Assembly: GCA_009377755.1 (NCBI GenBank)
Contig: WHTM01000006.1
Span: 104,975 to 168,974 of the forward strand
DNA from: Hyphomicrobiales bacterium
Lineage (GTDB): Bacteria; Pseudomonadota; Alphaproteobacteria; Rhizobiales; Xanthobacteraceae
DNA: 64,000 nt
Direction: 5' to 3'
Shown here: one piece after another, positions 8,296 through 17,700 of the stretch
Layout of the letters: every line of letters begins with the position of its first letter
Numbering within the stretch: the first letter of the stretch is position 1
The notes under the pieces: model-generated
What the model was told of the DNA's origin: nothing
What the model saw: only the letters and a program-made list of their open reading frames with translations
The model's database searches: none
Position numbers and translations under genes: made by a program

Positions 8296-9491
8296 GGACG
8301 ATCACGCTCACGATCAATGAGAAGCCCGTGACCGCGACGGTCGAGCCGCGAATGCATCTCGCCGACTTCATGCGCGAGCGCCTGAGCCTGACCGGAACGC
8401 ATATCGGCTGCGAGCACGGCGTCTGCGGCGCCTGTACGGTGCTGATCGACGGGTCTCCGGCGCGCTCGTGCATCACCTACGCGGTCGCTTGCGACGGCGC
8501 GCGCATTACCACCGTCGAGGGCCTCGACGACGATCCCATAGCCGCGGAACTGCGCACGGCGTTCTCGCGCGAGCACGCGTTGCAATGTGGCTACTGCACG
8601 CCGGGCATGCTGATCTCGGCGCGGGATGTGGTGATCCGACTCGACCATCCCAGCGAGAAGGACATCCGCGTCGCCATGAGCGGTAATCTCTGCCGCTGCA
8701 CCGGCTATGTGGGCATCGTGCGGGCGGTCGAGGGGGTCCTTAGGTCCCATCGCGCCGGCGGTACCGCCGCAATTCCCGGCGCCGGACGCACGGGACTCGG
8801 CCCGGTCGGCTCAGGGCATGCCGCTCCCACGCAGGGCACGGGAACCACCACGCCGCAACGTCAGCCGCGGCAGGCAACGGCGCGGAATGCGGCCGCGTCC
8901 AGCACCGCGCAAGCCCACTTCACACCGCAAGCGTCGTTCGCCCAGACTTTCGTCGTTGCGTATCGGCGCGAGGCGGTGTGGGCGTTCTTTGCCGACGTGC
9001 CGGCCGTAGCCGCTTGCCTGCCGGGCGCTTCGCTCACCGGCCCGCCCGCCGACGGCCATGCGACCGGCAAGATGCGCGTCAAGGTCGGGCCGATGTCCGC
9101 CGAATTCCACGGCGCGGCGGATATCACGCGCGATCCGTCGACCTGGTCCGGCACTATAATCGGCAGCGGCCGCGACGCGCGCAGCGACTCGGCGACGCGC
9201 GGCCGCATCACCTACCGCCTCTCGCCGGTGGACGATTCCGCCTCGACGCGGGTCGACATCACTGTCGCGTATGCGCTGACCGGCGCCTTCGCCCAGTTCA
9301 GCCGGTCAGGCCTCATCCTGGATATCGCTAATCGGATGACACAAACCTTCGCGCAGAACCTTGAGGTGCGGCTCGCCGGCGGCGACAAGGGGGAGCAGAT
9401 GCAGGCTGCCGAGCTGAACGCCGGCTCGCTGTTCGTCTCCGCGCTCGCCGCGAGAGTGAAAGCCTGGTTCCGCCGCCTGTTCAGGGGCTGA
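8292..9491 (+). CDS. Second CoxS-CoxG fusion (iron-sulfur subunit plus SRPBCC domain)
   Basis: The 399-residue protein has the same design as the one at 5215: [2Fe-2S] ligands C40, C45, C48, C60, C99, C102, C134 and C136 at identical positions, a long Thr/Gln/Ala-rich linker (about 155-222) and a C-terminal CoxG/SRPBCC domain (from QTFVVAYRREAVWAFF). The linkers differ in sequence while the domains are alike, which suggests an old duplication. A GTG at 8283 is possible, but ATG 8292 overlaps the CoxM stop (ATGA) and starts exactly like the paralogue. Confidence 0.9.
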   Translation: MRTITLTINEKPVTATVEPRMHLADFMRERLSLTGTHIGCEHGVCGACTVLIDGSPARSCITYAVACDGARITTVEGLDDDPIAAELRTAFSREHALQCGYCTPGMLISARDVVIRLDHPSEKDIRVAMSGNLCRCTGYVGIVRAVEGVLRSHRAGGTAAIPGAGRTGLGPVGSGHAAPTQGTGTTTPQRQPRQATARNAAASSTAQAHFTPQASFAQTFVVAYRREAVWAFFADVPAVAACLPGASLTGPPADGHATGKMRVKVGPMSAEFHGAADITRDPSTWSGTIIGSGRDARSDSATRGRITYRLSPVDDSASTRVDITVAYALTGAFAQFSRSGLILDIANRMTQTFAQNLEVRLAGGDKGEQMQAAELNAGSLFVSALAARVKAWFRRLFRG

Positions 9492-9532
9492 GGAATTGGA
9501 TCAAACAGATCGTGTTCGGAAGGGGACATCCC

Positions 9533-10798
9533 ATGAGTGACGCCCGCCAGAAGGTTCTCGCAACGATCGACCAGAGCCACGACAAGGCGATCACGTTTCT
9601 GCAGCAGATGGTCGCCATTCCCAGCGTCACCGGGGACGAGGCAAAGATTCAGGCGTTCCTTTCCGACTACATGAAGAAGCTCGGCCTCGACGTCGACATT
9701 TGGGAGAGCGACTGGGAGCAGTTGAAGAAACACCCCGGATACATCCCGGTGGACCGCGGCTATGAAGGCCGGCCGAATATCGTCGCGACCTGGAAGGGCT
9801 CCGGCGGCGGACGCTCGATTTTGTTGAACGGGCACACCGACGTCATTCCGGTCGGCAACGGCGAAGGCTGGAGCGACAATCCCTGGTCCGCTTCGATCAA
9901 GGACGGGCGCATCTATGGGCGCGGCTCCTGCGACATGAAGAGCGGCGTCGCCAGCCACATCCTGGCGGTCGAATATCTCAAGGCGGCGGGCGTGAAACTG
10001 AAGGGCGACGTGCTGATCAACGTCGTCATCGACGAGGAGGTCAGCGGCCACGGCACGCTCGACACGGTGATCCGCGGCTACAAGGCTGACGCCGGCATTT
10101 CCGGCGAGACCAGCGAGCTCGCGGTGCAGCCCGCCTGCATCGGGCGCATCTGGTTCGAGATCGAGATCCAGGGCAAGGCGGCGGGCATCCAGCGGCGTTA
10201 CCAGGGCGTCAGCGGCATCGAGCTCGGCTACAAGATCACCAAGGCGATCGAGGCGTTGGAGGCCAAGCGCCTCGCGACCGTCAAGCACCCACTGTACCCC
10301 AAGGCGATCGATGCGCTGCCGTGCATGATCGGCGCGTTCCACGCCGGCAGCTTTCCAAGCTCCTTCCCCGCGACCTGCCTGTTGAAAGGCAGCATGGCGA
10401 CGGTCCCCGGCGAGGACCACGAAGGCGTGAAGCGGAGCCTGGTCGAGGCGGTCGCGGCGGCGGCCGCCGCCGATCCATGGATGAAGGATCACCCGCCGAA
10501 GGTGCGGTTCGTCGGCTACGACGCACAGGCCTCGGAAATCCCGAGCGATCACCCGATCGTTACGACGGTAGGCAAGAACTACACCGAGGTTACCGGCCGC
10601 CAGCCCGAGATCAGCGGCCGGCAGGGCGCCGCCGACACCCGTTTCCTCAACCTCTACGGCCATACGCCAACGGTCATCTTCGGGCCCGGCTCCACCGCGG
10701 TGATGCATTCCGACGACGAATACGTGTCGATCGAGGACTACATCACGGCCATCAAGGTGATGGCGCTCAGCATCTACGACTGGTGTGGCGCGGATTAG
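9533..10798 (+). CDS. M20-family metallohydrolase, ArgE/DapE-type deacylase
   Basis: The 421-residue zinc enzyme has the M20 metal ligands in order: HTD (H101, D103), GSCDMKSG (bridging D134) and DEE (E168-E169). The dimerisation insert (about 195-300) is present, giving full length for the family, which hydrolyses N-acyl or carbamoyl groups of small amides. ATG 9533 has an AAGGGG ribosome site; a GTG at 9512 is less likely. It ends the rightward Mo-hydroxylase run, 41 bases after the second CoxS-CoxG gene. In this context it could remove an acyl or formyl group from a ring-opened N-compound (inference). Confidence 0.88.
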   Translation: MSDARQKVLATIDQSHDKAITFLQQMVAIPSVTGDEAKIQAFLSDYMKKLGLDVDIWESDWEQLKKHPGYIPVDRGYEGRPNIVATWKGSGGGRSILLNGHTDVIPVGNGEGWSDNPWSASIKDGRIYGRGSCDMKSGVASHILAVEYLKAAGVKLKGDVLINVVIDEEVSGHGTLDTVIRGYKADAGISGETSELAVQPACIGRIWFEIEIQGKAAGIQRRYQGVSGIELGYKITKAIEALEAKRLATVKHPLYPKAIDALPCMIGAFHAGSFPSSFPATCLLKGSMATVPGEDHEGVKRSLVEAVAAAAAADPWMKDHPPKVRFVGYDAQASEIPSDHPIVTTVGKNYTEVTGRQPEISGRQGAADTRFLNLYGHTPTVIFGPGSTAVMHSDDEYVSIEDYITAIKVMALSIYDWCGAD

Positions 10799-10839
10799 TC
10801 AGTGAAGCGATGACTTATCCACGGTCATTACCCGCGAAT

Positions 10840-10936
10840 GCGGGCAATCCAGCAATCATCGCTCGTTCGAATGTGGCACTGAACGTCCGCTGCACTGACA
10901 CGGAATACTGGATGCCCCGCCTGCGCGGGGCATGAC
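10840..10936. repeat. Intergenic palindromic repeat, GGATGCCCCGC class
   Basis: The gap between the M20 gene and pxpC holds TACCCGCGAATGCGGGCAAT and, further on, TGGATGCCCCGCCTGCGCGG followed by GGCATGACA. Each half is a hairpin. Relatives occur at 32874-32950 and 53621-53721. It lies between convergent genes, where it could also serve as a bidirectional terminator-like structure. Confidence 0.7.
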
Positions 10937-10965
10937 AGGCAGACTTTGCGGCTACCCTTCCACCG

Positions 10966-12000
10966 TCAATCCATCCCATCGCTCACGCCGCCGACGAGGT
11001 TCGCCGAGTACAGCGCGGAGTGATCGATGCGCGACTGATCAGCGACGTTCACAAAGCCACCGATCCATCCGGCAATCGTCTGCTCCTGCGCGCCGCGCGC
11101 CGCCTCGCCGTCCTCCTGCGTCACGGCTGAAAACCGCACGCTTGCGCCTGGCCGGCGCCGGCCGACCAGCGGCACATCGGCGGAGATAATGGTCGCGATC
11201 TTCGGATAGCCGCCGGTGGTCTGCGCGTCGGCCAGAAGAACGATCGGCTCGCCTGAGCCTGGCACCTGGATCGAACCCGCGACGATCCCGTCGGACACGA
11301 TGTTGAAGCCCTTGGCGTGCGCCAGCTTCGGTCCTTGCAGCCGAAAGCCCATGCGGTCGGCGTGCGATGAGATGACGTAGGACGCCGACAGCAGCGTCTT
11401 GATCGCGTCCTCGGTGAAGGCATCGTCCTGCGGACCGAGCACGACCCGGATCGGCGCATCGAGCATGGCCGCCAACGGCTGCACCAGCGCGAACTCCGGC
11501 CGTCGCGGGACGTCGTCAAATTGAACTGGCAGCACGTCGCCGGGCTGTAACACGTCACCATGCAATCCGCCGATCCGGCTACGGGCATAGGTCGATGCAC
11601 TGCTGAGGGACATCGGCACCGCAATGCCCCCTTCGACCGCGAGATAAGCACAGGCGACGTCACCAAGCGCGCCGCAACGCAAGCGGCTGCCGCACCGTAG
11701 ACGCACGCTTCTCCCGGGCGCAATGGCGCTTGAGTCCTCGCCTTCGACGATCAGTCCACCGGTACCGCCGACCAGCGCCACGCGGACCGATGCGGCGATC
11801 ACGTCCAGCACCGGGCCTTGCATACGGATCTCGATCGCCGATGCGTTCGCCGCGTTGCCGACGAGCGCATTGGCGAGCGTGAAGCTGACGCGATCGAGCG
11901 GCCCCGACACGGGGACGCCGGCATCCTGGTAGCCGCGGCGGCCCAGGTCCTGGATGGTGCTGGAGAGACCGGGCGATACGACTTTCAGCCCCGCGGCCAT
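10966..12000 (-). CDS. pxpC: PxpC-like 5-oxoprolinase / biotin-dependent carboxyltransferase family protein
   Basis: This 344-residue protein has the KipA/PxpC (AHS2) fold with the typical opening VVSPGLSSTIQDLGRRGYQ and the later PGSGEPIVLLADAQTTGGYPK motif, at normal length. With PxpB and PxpA it forms ATP-dependent 5-oxoprolinase in bacteria; homologues also serve in other lactam- or urea-amide-cleaving enzymes. Its start overlaps the pxpB gene by 16 bases (11985-12000), so the two are coupled. Given the neighbouring catabolic genes, a lactam other than 5-oxoproline is possible. Confidence 0.85.
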   Translation of the reverse strand: MAAGLKVVSPGLSSTIQDLGRRGYQDAGVPVSGPLDRVSFTLANALVGNAANASAIEIRMQGPVLDVIAASVRVALVGGTGGLIVEGEDSSAIAPGRSVRLRCGSRLRCGALGDVACAYLAVEGGIAVPMSLSSASTYARSRIGGLHGDVLQPGDVLPVQFDDVPRRPEFALVQPLAAMLDAPIRVVLGPQDDAFTEDAIKTLLSASYVISSHADRMGFRLQGPKLAHAKGFNIVSDGIVAGSIQVPGSGEPIVLLADAQTTGGYPKIATIISADVPLVGRRRPGASVRFSAVTQEDGEAARGAQEQTIAGWIGGFVNVADQSRIDHSALYSANLVGGVSDGMD

Positions 12001-12713
12001 GACTCGATCTCCTCGCCGACCGGCAGGTAAGTGCCGGCCGAAGCCGCGGTCCGGATTGCCTCGTATTCAGGCAGGCCTATCGGGTCGAACCGCACGGCAT
12101 CGCCGGGCGCCAGCAATGACGGCCGCTCCCAGCACGCGTCGAAAAGCCGGATCGGCGTCGCCCCGATCACGTGCCAGCCGCTAGGATTCTCGGCCGGGTG
12201 GATGACCGACAAGGTCGAGGCGATGGCGATCGAGCCGGCCGGAACCCGAAGACGCGGATCGTTCCGTCGCGGCAGCGCGAGCTCGGCGGGCAAGTCTCCC
12301 ATGTAGGGGTGTCCCGGCGAAAAGCCGATCATGTAGACGTGGAACAAGGTCCGCGCATGCCGGGCAACGACCTCATCGGCGCCAAGGCCGGTGCGCTCGG
12401 CGACCTCGGCGAGATCGGGCGCGAGTTCCGGCGCGTAGCAGGCCGGGATGATCCACCGCCGCCGCGGGCGGCCTTTGTCGCCTCCCGACGCCGTCAGCGC
12501 ACGGAGCGAGGCGACAACGTTCTTGCCGCTGGTCGCCAGCGGATCGTAATGCACCAGCAGCGAGCGGAACGTCGGCACCACCTCGATAACGCCCGCCGGC
12601 GGCGCCGCCCGCACCTGGCGGGCGAGTTGCAGCACCCGCGCGCTCAATGCGCGATCGATCCGGCCGCCGAACTCGACGACCACCGCCGTATCTCCCGCCG
12701 CAATGAAGCGCAC
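11985..12713 (-). CDS. pxpB: PxpB-like 5-oxoprolinase subunit (KipI/AHS1 family)
   Basis: The 242-residue protein starts RFIAAGDTAVVVEFG and contains the AHS1 hallmark GFSPGHPYMGDLP, then PAGSIAIA and NPSGWHVIGATP, as in KipI/PxpB. It is the partner of the following pxpC. This pair reads left while the pxpA-like gene lies divergently at 13218 across a repeat-filled 504-base gap, an arrangement different from the usual contiguous pxpABC order. Confidence 0.87.
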   Translation of the reverse strand: MRFIAAGDTAVVVEFGGRIDRALSARVLQLARQVRAAPPAGVIEVVPTFRSLLVHYDPLATSGKNVVASLRALTASGGDKGRPRRRWIIPACYAPELAPDLAEVAERTGLGADEVVARHARTLFHVYMIGFSPGHPYMGDLPAELALPRRNDPRLRVPAGSIAIASTLSVIHPAENPSGWHVIGATPIRLFDACWERPSLLAPGDAVRFDPIGLPEYEAIRTAASAGTYLPVGEEIESWPRG

Positions 12714-12759
12714 GTTTCAGGCTCCGCGCAGCGGCGGCAGCCGGCCATGCACGGATGCG

Positions 12760-12928
12760 CTAGTGGTCCGATTCCAACATTCGCATCCCGTTTCGGCGCG
12801 CGTCTTTGCGAATGTTGGAATCGAAAGGACCACTAGCAAGTATAAGTTTCTAGTGGAGTTTTGGATTTGACATTCGCGTCGCGCGCGCGCCGCCAGGTGG
12901 GTCGCGAATGTCAAATCCACTCCACTAG
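12760..12928. repeat. CTAG-bounded paired palindromic element, copy 1
   Basis: Two hairpins, each framed by CTAG: 12760-12836 (arms around GATTCCAACATTCGCA) and 12850-12928 (arms around GGATTTGACATTCGCG), joined by a 13-base spacer. The first hairpin has an unpaired purine run (GAAA) on its right arm, the second an unpaired TTT on its left arm, mirroring each other. The right-hand CTAG (12925-12928) is shared with copy 2, so the two elements abut exactly. Confidence 0.85.
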
Positions 12929-13090
12929 CGCCGCCGATTTGAAGTTCCTGCACCACTTGCGGCAATCTCCTTCAGGAACTTCAAATCGGAAGCGGCACTA
13001 GAATCATAGACTTGCTAGTGCCCCTTTGCTTCCGAAGTTCGTGTCGGAACGTGCTGCAATGTATCACGAACTTCGGAAGCAGGGCACTAG
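12925..13090. repeat. CTAG-bounded paired palindromic element, copy 2
   Basis: Hairpins at 12925-13001 (arms around GATTTGAAGTTCCTG) and 13015-13090 (arms around CTTCCGAAGTTCGTG) are joined by the 13-base spacer AATCATAGACTTG. It is nearly the same as the element at 38665-38826 and shares architecture, spacer and loop bases with the one at 56590-56756. It occupies most of the gap before pxpA. Confidence 0.87.
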
Positions 13091-13103
13091 CCGTTATTGT
13101 CAT

Positions 13104-13120
13104 CCTATTATTAGTACCAT
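13104..13120. promoter_or_regulatory. Candidate operator upstream of pxpA
   Basis: The string CCTATTATTAGTACCAT follows the CTAG elements and lies about 100 bases before the pxpA start. It matches the coxM-upstream site (TCATCCTA, then ATTAG, then ACCATA). The 13091-13217 stretch has no gene and probably holds the promoter of the pxpA-npdG-cof operon. Confidence 0.4.
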
Positions 13121-13217
13121 ATGGTGGCGCGCTCTTGTGCTGCCATTGCACCGATGCAGAACGGTTTTGCTGCGGCATGTTTGTACCGTGGAAGCCGCGA
13201 CGTTGCGAACATAGACG

Positions 13218-13994
13218 ATGACGATCACAATCAACCTCTGTGCCGATATCGGCGAGAGTTTCGGCGCCTACAAGATCGGCGACGACGATGCCATGCTCGG
13301 AATCGTTCGCTCGGCGAGCATCGCCTGTGGATTTCATGGCGGCGACCCGGTGACCATGCATGACGTGGTCAAGCGTGCCAAGGAAGCCGGCGTCAGCATC
13401 GGTTGCCATCCAAGCTACAACGACCTGTGGGGCTTCGGCCGCCGGCGCATCGATACCAGCGCCGACCACCTGGAATACATGATCGCCTACCAGATCGGTG
13501 CGCTGCAGGCATTTGCCGCTTATGTCGGCGAGAAGGTCACGCACCTGCAGCCGCATGGCGCGGTCGCCAATGTCGCGGCCGAACAGGAGGACGCCGCCAT
13601 GGCGATCGGCCGGGCGATCCGAAGCGTGGACCGCGGCATTATCTACGTGGCGCCCCCGGACTCGTGGATGGAGAAGGCCGGCCGCAAGCTCGGGTTGCGC
13701 GTCGCCCTGGAAGGCTTCTGCGACCGTTCCTATGACGATGACGGCAAGATCGCCTCGCGCAAGCTTCCCGGCGCCGTCCACACCGATCCCGATGTGGTCG
13801 CCTCCCAGGTCCTGCGCATCGCGCTGCACGGTGAGGTGGTGTCGCGGACCGGCAAGGTTCTGCCGCAACGCGTCCATACATTGTGCGTGCATGGCGACGA
13901 GCCGACCGGCGTCGCCACGGCGAAGGCGGCGCGCAAGGCGCTGGAGGATGCCGGCGTCAAGATCGTCACGCTCCCCGAGATGAATTTCGAATAG
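13218..13994 (+). CDS. pxpA: PxpA-like LamB/YcsF family protein (5-oxoprolinase subunit A type)
   Basis: The 258-residue protein has the LamB/YcsF signature: CADIGESFGAYKIGDD at the N-terminus, ACGFHGGDP, then HPSYNDLWGFGRR, and a C-terminal CVHGDEP. Two positions differ from the usual family forms I know: LQPHGAVAN replaces the common VKPHGALYN, and HPSYND replaces HPGFPD-like strings, so substrate preference may have shifted. ATG 13218 fits the family start. It begins a rightward operon with npdG (17 bases later) and the cof fusion, the link that ties lactam hydrolysis to F420 chemistry here. Confidence 0.85.
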   Translation: MTITINLCADIGESFGAYKIGDDDAMLGIVRSASIACGFHGGDPVTMHDVVKRAKEAGVSIGCHPSYNDLWGFGRRRIDTSADHLEYMIAYQIGALQAFAAYVGEKVTHLQPHGAVANVAAEQEDAAMAIGRAIRSVDRGIIYVAPPDSWMEKAGRKLGLRVALEGFCDRSYDDDGKIASRKLPGAVHTDPDVVASQVLRIALHGEVVSRTGKVLPQRVHTLCVHGDEPTGVATAKAARKALEDAGVKIVTLPEMNFE

Positions 13995-14011
13995 GCAGGT
14001 CGGTATCGCCG

Positions 14012-14698
14012 ATGACAGAGCAAACCAACGCGCCAGGACATCCGACCATCGCCATCATCGGCGGCACGGGCGACCTCGGTTCCGGATTGGCCGGCCGCTG
14101 GGCCTCGGCAGGCTATCCGGTCGTGCTCGGATCGCGCGCCAAGGAGAAAGCGGTTGCCGCCGCGCAGAAGATGACAGCGGGCTCAGGCGGCGCGCCGATC
14201 AGCGGCGACGACAATCTCGGCGCCGCGCGGTCAGCGGACATTGTCGTGATCGCGGTGCCCTATTCGAACCACGATGCCATTCTGAACGAGCTCAAGCCGA
14301 CGGTGGCGGGCAAAATCGTGGTCGACGCCGTGGTGCCGCTGGTGCCGCCGAAGGTGTCGGTGGCGCAATTGCCGGGCGAAGGCTCGGCTGCCGCCGTCGC
14401 GCAGCGTATCCTCGGCGGAACGGCGCGCCTCGTATCGGCGTTTCATAACGTCGGTGCGGCGAAGCTGCGCGGCGGCGGACCTGTCGACTGCGACGTGCTG
14501 GTCTGCGGCGACGACAAGGAGGCTCGCGACGTGGTGATCGCGCTCGCCGACGCCGCCGGAACGCGTGGCGTCGACGGCGGCGTGCTGGCAAACTCGGTTG
14601 CCGCCGAGGCCCTGACGTCGATTCTGATCGGCATCAATCGGCGCTATAAGGTCAACGGCGCCGGCATTCGCATCACCGGACTGCCGGCCAGGGAATGA
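14012..14698 (+). CDS. npdG: NADPH-dependent F420 reductase (NpdG)
   Basis: The 228-residue protein starts with a Rossmann motif IIGGTGDLGSG (15-25), then GSR at 40-42 for the NADP phosphate, and has the family strings VPYSNHD, DAVVPLVPP and a C-terminal YKVNGAGIRITGL. Known members move hydride between NADP and the deazaflavin F420; in bacteria they likely supply F420H2. Length is normal. ATG 14012 is chosen because earlier in-frame codons overlap pxpA in a different frame. The stop lies three bases before the cof fusion start, so the two are co-translated. Confidence 0.92.
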   Translation: MTEQTNAPGHPTIAIIGGTGDLGSGLAGRWASAGYPVVLGSRAKEKAVAAAQKMTAGSGGAPISGDDNLGAARSADIVVIAVPYSNHDAILNELKPTVAGKIVVDAVVPLVPPKVSVAQLPGEGSAAAVAQRILGGTARLVSAFHNVGAAKLRGGGPVDCDVLVCGDDKEARDVVIALADAAGTRGVDGGVLANSVAAEALTSILIGINRRYKVNGAGIRITGLPARE

Positions 14699-14701
14699 AT
14701 C

Positions 14702-17700
14702 ATGACGGGTGAGCGCATCTGGGCAGTCGTTCCGGTCAAGCCGTTCTCGCTGGCCAAGCGTCGGCTCGCATCCGTGCTCGGCGAGGATGAACGGGCACGG
14801 CTGGCGCGCGCCATGTTCGAGGATGTGCTCGACGCGCTGATGCGCGTCCGCCCGCTGGCCGGGATCATCGTGGTGACGCGCGACGCCGTGGCTGCGGCAC
14901 TTGCCCGGAGCCGCGGGGCCGTCATCCTTGCGGACGACGTGCAAGGCATCAATGCCGCGCTCGGCATTGCCGTCGGGCATTTGTCTCACGAGCCGCACGC
15001 AACGATGATCGTGGTACCTTCGGATCTTCCACAGCTCACACCGGAGCATATCGACGACATCGTCGGCCGCCTGCCGCCGGAGCGCGCCGTGGCATTGGTG
15101 CCGAGCAACGACGGCGGGACAAATCTCTTGGCCTTGCGGCCGGCGGACGCGATTGCGCGCTGCTTCGGCCCGAGCAGCTTTGCCGCGCATTGCGCGGCGG
15201 CCAGGCAGGCGGGCATCGCGCCGCTTGTCATTCCATCAGCGGAACTCGGCTGCGATATCGACCGGCCGGAGGACCTCGCTGCGTTTCTAGCGTTCGGCAC
15301 GTGCACGCGCACGCATGCGTTCCTGTCGCAGCATTCGTTATTGTGCCCTCTCCCCTTGAGGGAGAGGGCAGCGCAGGACGTGCAACAAACTCGGATGGGT
15401 GAGGGGTATTCTTTCAACAATACCCCTCACCCATCCTTCTTCGCTGGAACGCTGAGCAGCCCTCTCCCAGCCGAAGTCGGATGTTTCCGACTTCGGCAAG
15501 ACTCAAAAGGTCCGAACTCGGGTAAACCCGAGTTCGGGTGGGAGAGGGCACGAGAGGCGATGTTCTCGCATGCGGACGCGCTCGCGTTGGCTGACTGCGA
15601 CGATCTCGACCATCTCATGCAGGCCGCGGCAAGGCGCCGTGATCGGGCGGATGGGCACATCGTTTCGTATTCGCGCAAGGTCTTCATCCCGCTGACCAAG
15701 CTGTGCCGCGACGTGTGCCACTATTGCGCCTTCGCGCAGCCGCCCCGCGCCGACGAGGCGGCGTATCTCTCGCGCGACGAGGTGCTCAGCATCGCCCGCG
15801 CCGGCAAGGACGCCGGCTGCAAGGAGGCGCTGTTCACCCTCGGCGACAAGCCGGAGCTGCGCTACCGCACAGCGCGCGTGGCGCTCGACCGGCTGGGGCA
15901 TGCAACGACGCTCGCCTACCTCGCCGAGGCCGCACGCGCCGTGTTCGACGAGACGGGGCTCCTGCCCCACGTCAATCCCGGCCTGCTCGATGCCGGCGAT
16001 ATCGCTACGCTGCGCAAGGTCTCGGTGTCACAGGGCATCATGCTGGAAAGTGCCGCCGAGCGCTTGTGCGCACGCGGCGGTCCGCACTTCGGCTCGCCCG
16101 ACAAGCATCCCGCCGCCCGCCTCGACACCATCCGCCTTGCCGGCGAGCAGCGGGTCCCGTTTACCTCGGGGATTCTGATCGGCATCGGCGAGACGCGCCG
16201 CGAGCGGATCGAGGCGCTGCTGGCGCTACGCGACCTCCACGATGCGCACGGGCACATTCAGGAAATCATCATTCAGAATTTCCGGCCGAAGCCCGGCACC
16301 AAGATGGCGGACGCTGCTGCGCCGTCGCTTGACGAACTGTTATGGACCATCGCGGTCGCGCGGCTGATCTTCGCGCCCGAGATGAACATCCAGGCGCCGC
16401 CGAACCTGAGCCCCGGCGCGCTGCGGCGGCTGGTCGAGGCCGGCATCAACGACTGGGGCGGCGTCTCGCCGGTGACGCCCGACCACGTCAACCCGGAGGC
16501 GCCGTGGCCGCACCTGCAGATTCTGGAACGTGCGACCGCGGCGGCCGGCAAGCGGCTCACCGAGCGGCTCGCGATCTATCCGGCCTATGCGCGCGAGCCC
16601 GCGCGCTGGGTCGACCCCGGCTTGCGCACGGCGCTGCTGCACACCATCGATGCCGACGGCTTTCCGCGCACCGACGACTGGTCGCCCGGCCAAGGCGCTG
16701 CGCTGCCGCCGGACGCTGGGCTCGTCCTTAGCCGGCCCGCCATTGCGAGCAACGAGCTTGCGCCGATCATCGCCCGCGCGGAAGCCGGATATCGCCTTGA
16801 TGAGCGCGATATCGTCCGGATGTTCCAGGCGCGCGGAAACGAATTCTCCGTGATGTGTTCCGTAGCGGACGATATGCGCAAGGCGATGTCGGGCGATGTC
16901 ATCTCGTATGTCGTCACGCGCAACATCAACTACACCAACATCTGCTACTTCAAATGCCAGTTCTGCGCCTTCTCGAAAGGCAAGATGAGCGAGAATCTGC
17001 GCGGACGTCCCTACAATCTCGGACTTCAAGAGATTGCCGAGCGCGCCCGTGAAGCGTGGAAACGCGGCGCCACCGAAGTCTGCATGCAGGGCGGCATCCA
17101 TCCCGACTATACCGGCGACACCTACCTACAGATCTGCCGTGCGGTGAAAGAGGCCGTCCCCGAAATGCACGTGCATGCGTTCTCGCCGCTGGAAGTGCAC
17201 CAGGGCGCCGCGACGCTCGGAATTTCGCTTGATGCGTTCTTCGCCGCGCTCAAGGACGCCGGCCTCGGCACCCTGCCCGGGACAGCGGCGGAAATCCTCG
17301 ACGACGAAGTACGCAACGTGATCTGCCCGGACAAGATCAACACGCAGCGCTGGCTTGAGGTGATGCGAGCCGCACATCACGCCGGCTTCAAGAGCACCGC
17401 TACGATCATGTACGGCCACATCGAGGGCTATCAACATTGGGCGCGGCACCTGATACACATCAGGGCGCTTCAAGCCGATACCGGCGGCTTCACCGAGTTA
17501 GTGCCGCTGCCGTTCGTGCACATGGAAGCGCCGATCTATCTCAAGGGCCGTGCCCGGCGCGGTCCGACCTTCCGCGAGGCGGTGCTGATGCACGCGGTGG
17601 CGCGGCTCGCGCTGCATCCGCTGATCCCCAATATCCAGACCTCATGGGTGAAGATGGGGCCGGACGGCGTAGCCCATTGCCTGCAGGCCGGCGCCAACGA

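Noticed and set aside
2885..9491. True aerobic CO dehydrogenase (form I)
   Set aside because: The large subunit has PYRGVART in place of the AYXCSFR active-site loop, and the L, M and S genes are not in the standard order, so a different hydroxylase is more likely.
12760..12836. Rho-independent terminators
   Set aside because: Stems are long and followed by no U-run; identical units lie inside genes and operons, so they are mobile repeats first.
12760..13090. CRISPR array
   Set aside because: The units are hairpins with unlike arms and no regular spacer series; they match dispersed CTAG elements elsewhere in the window.
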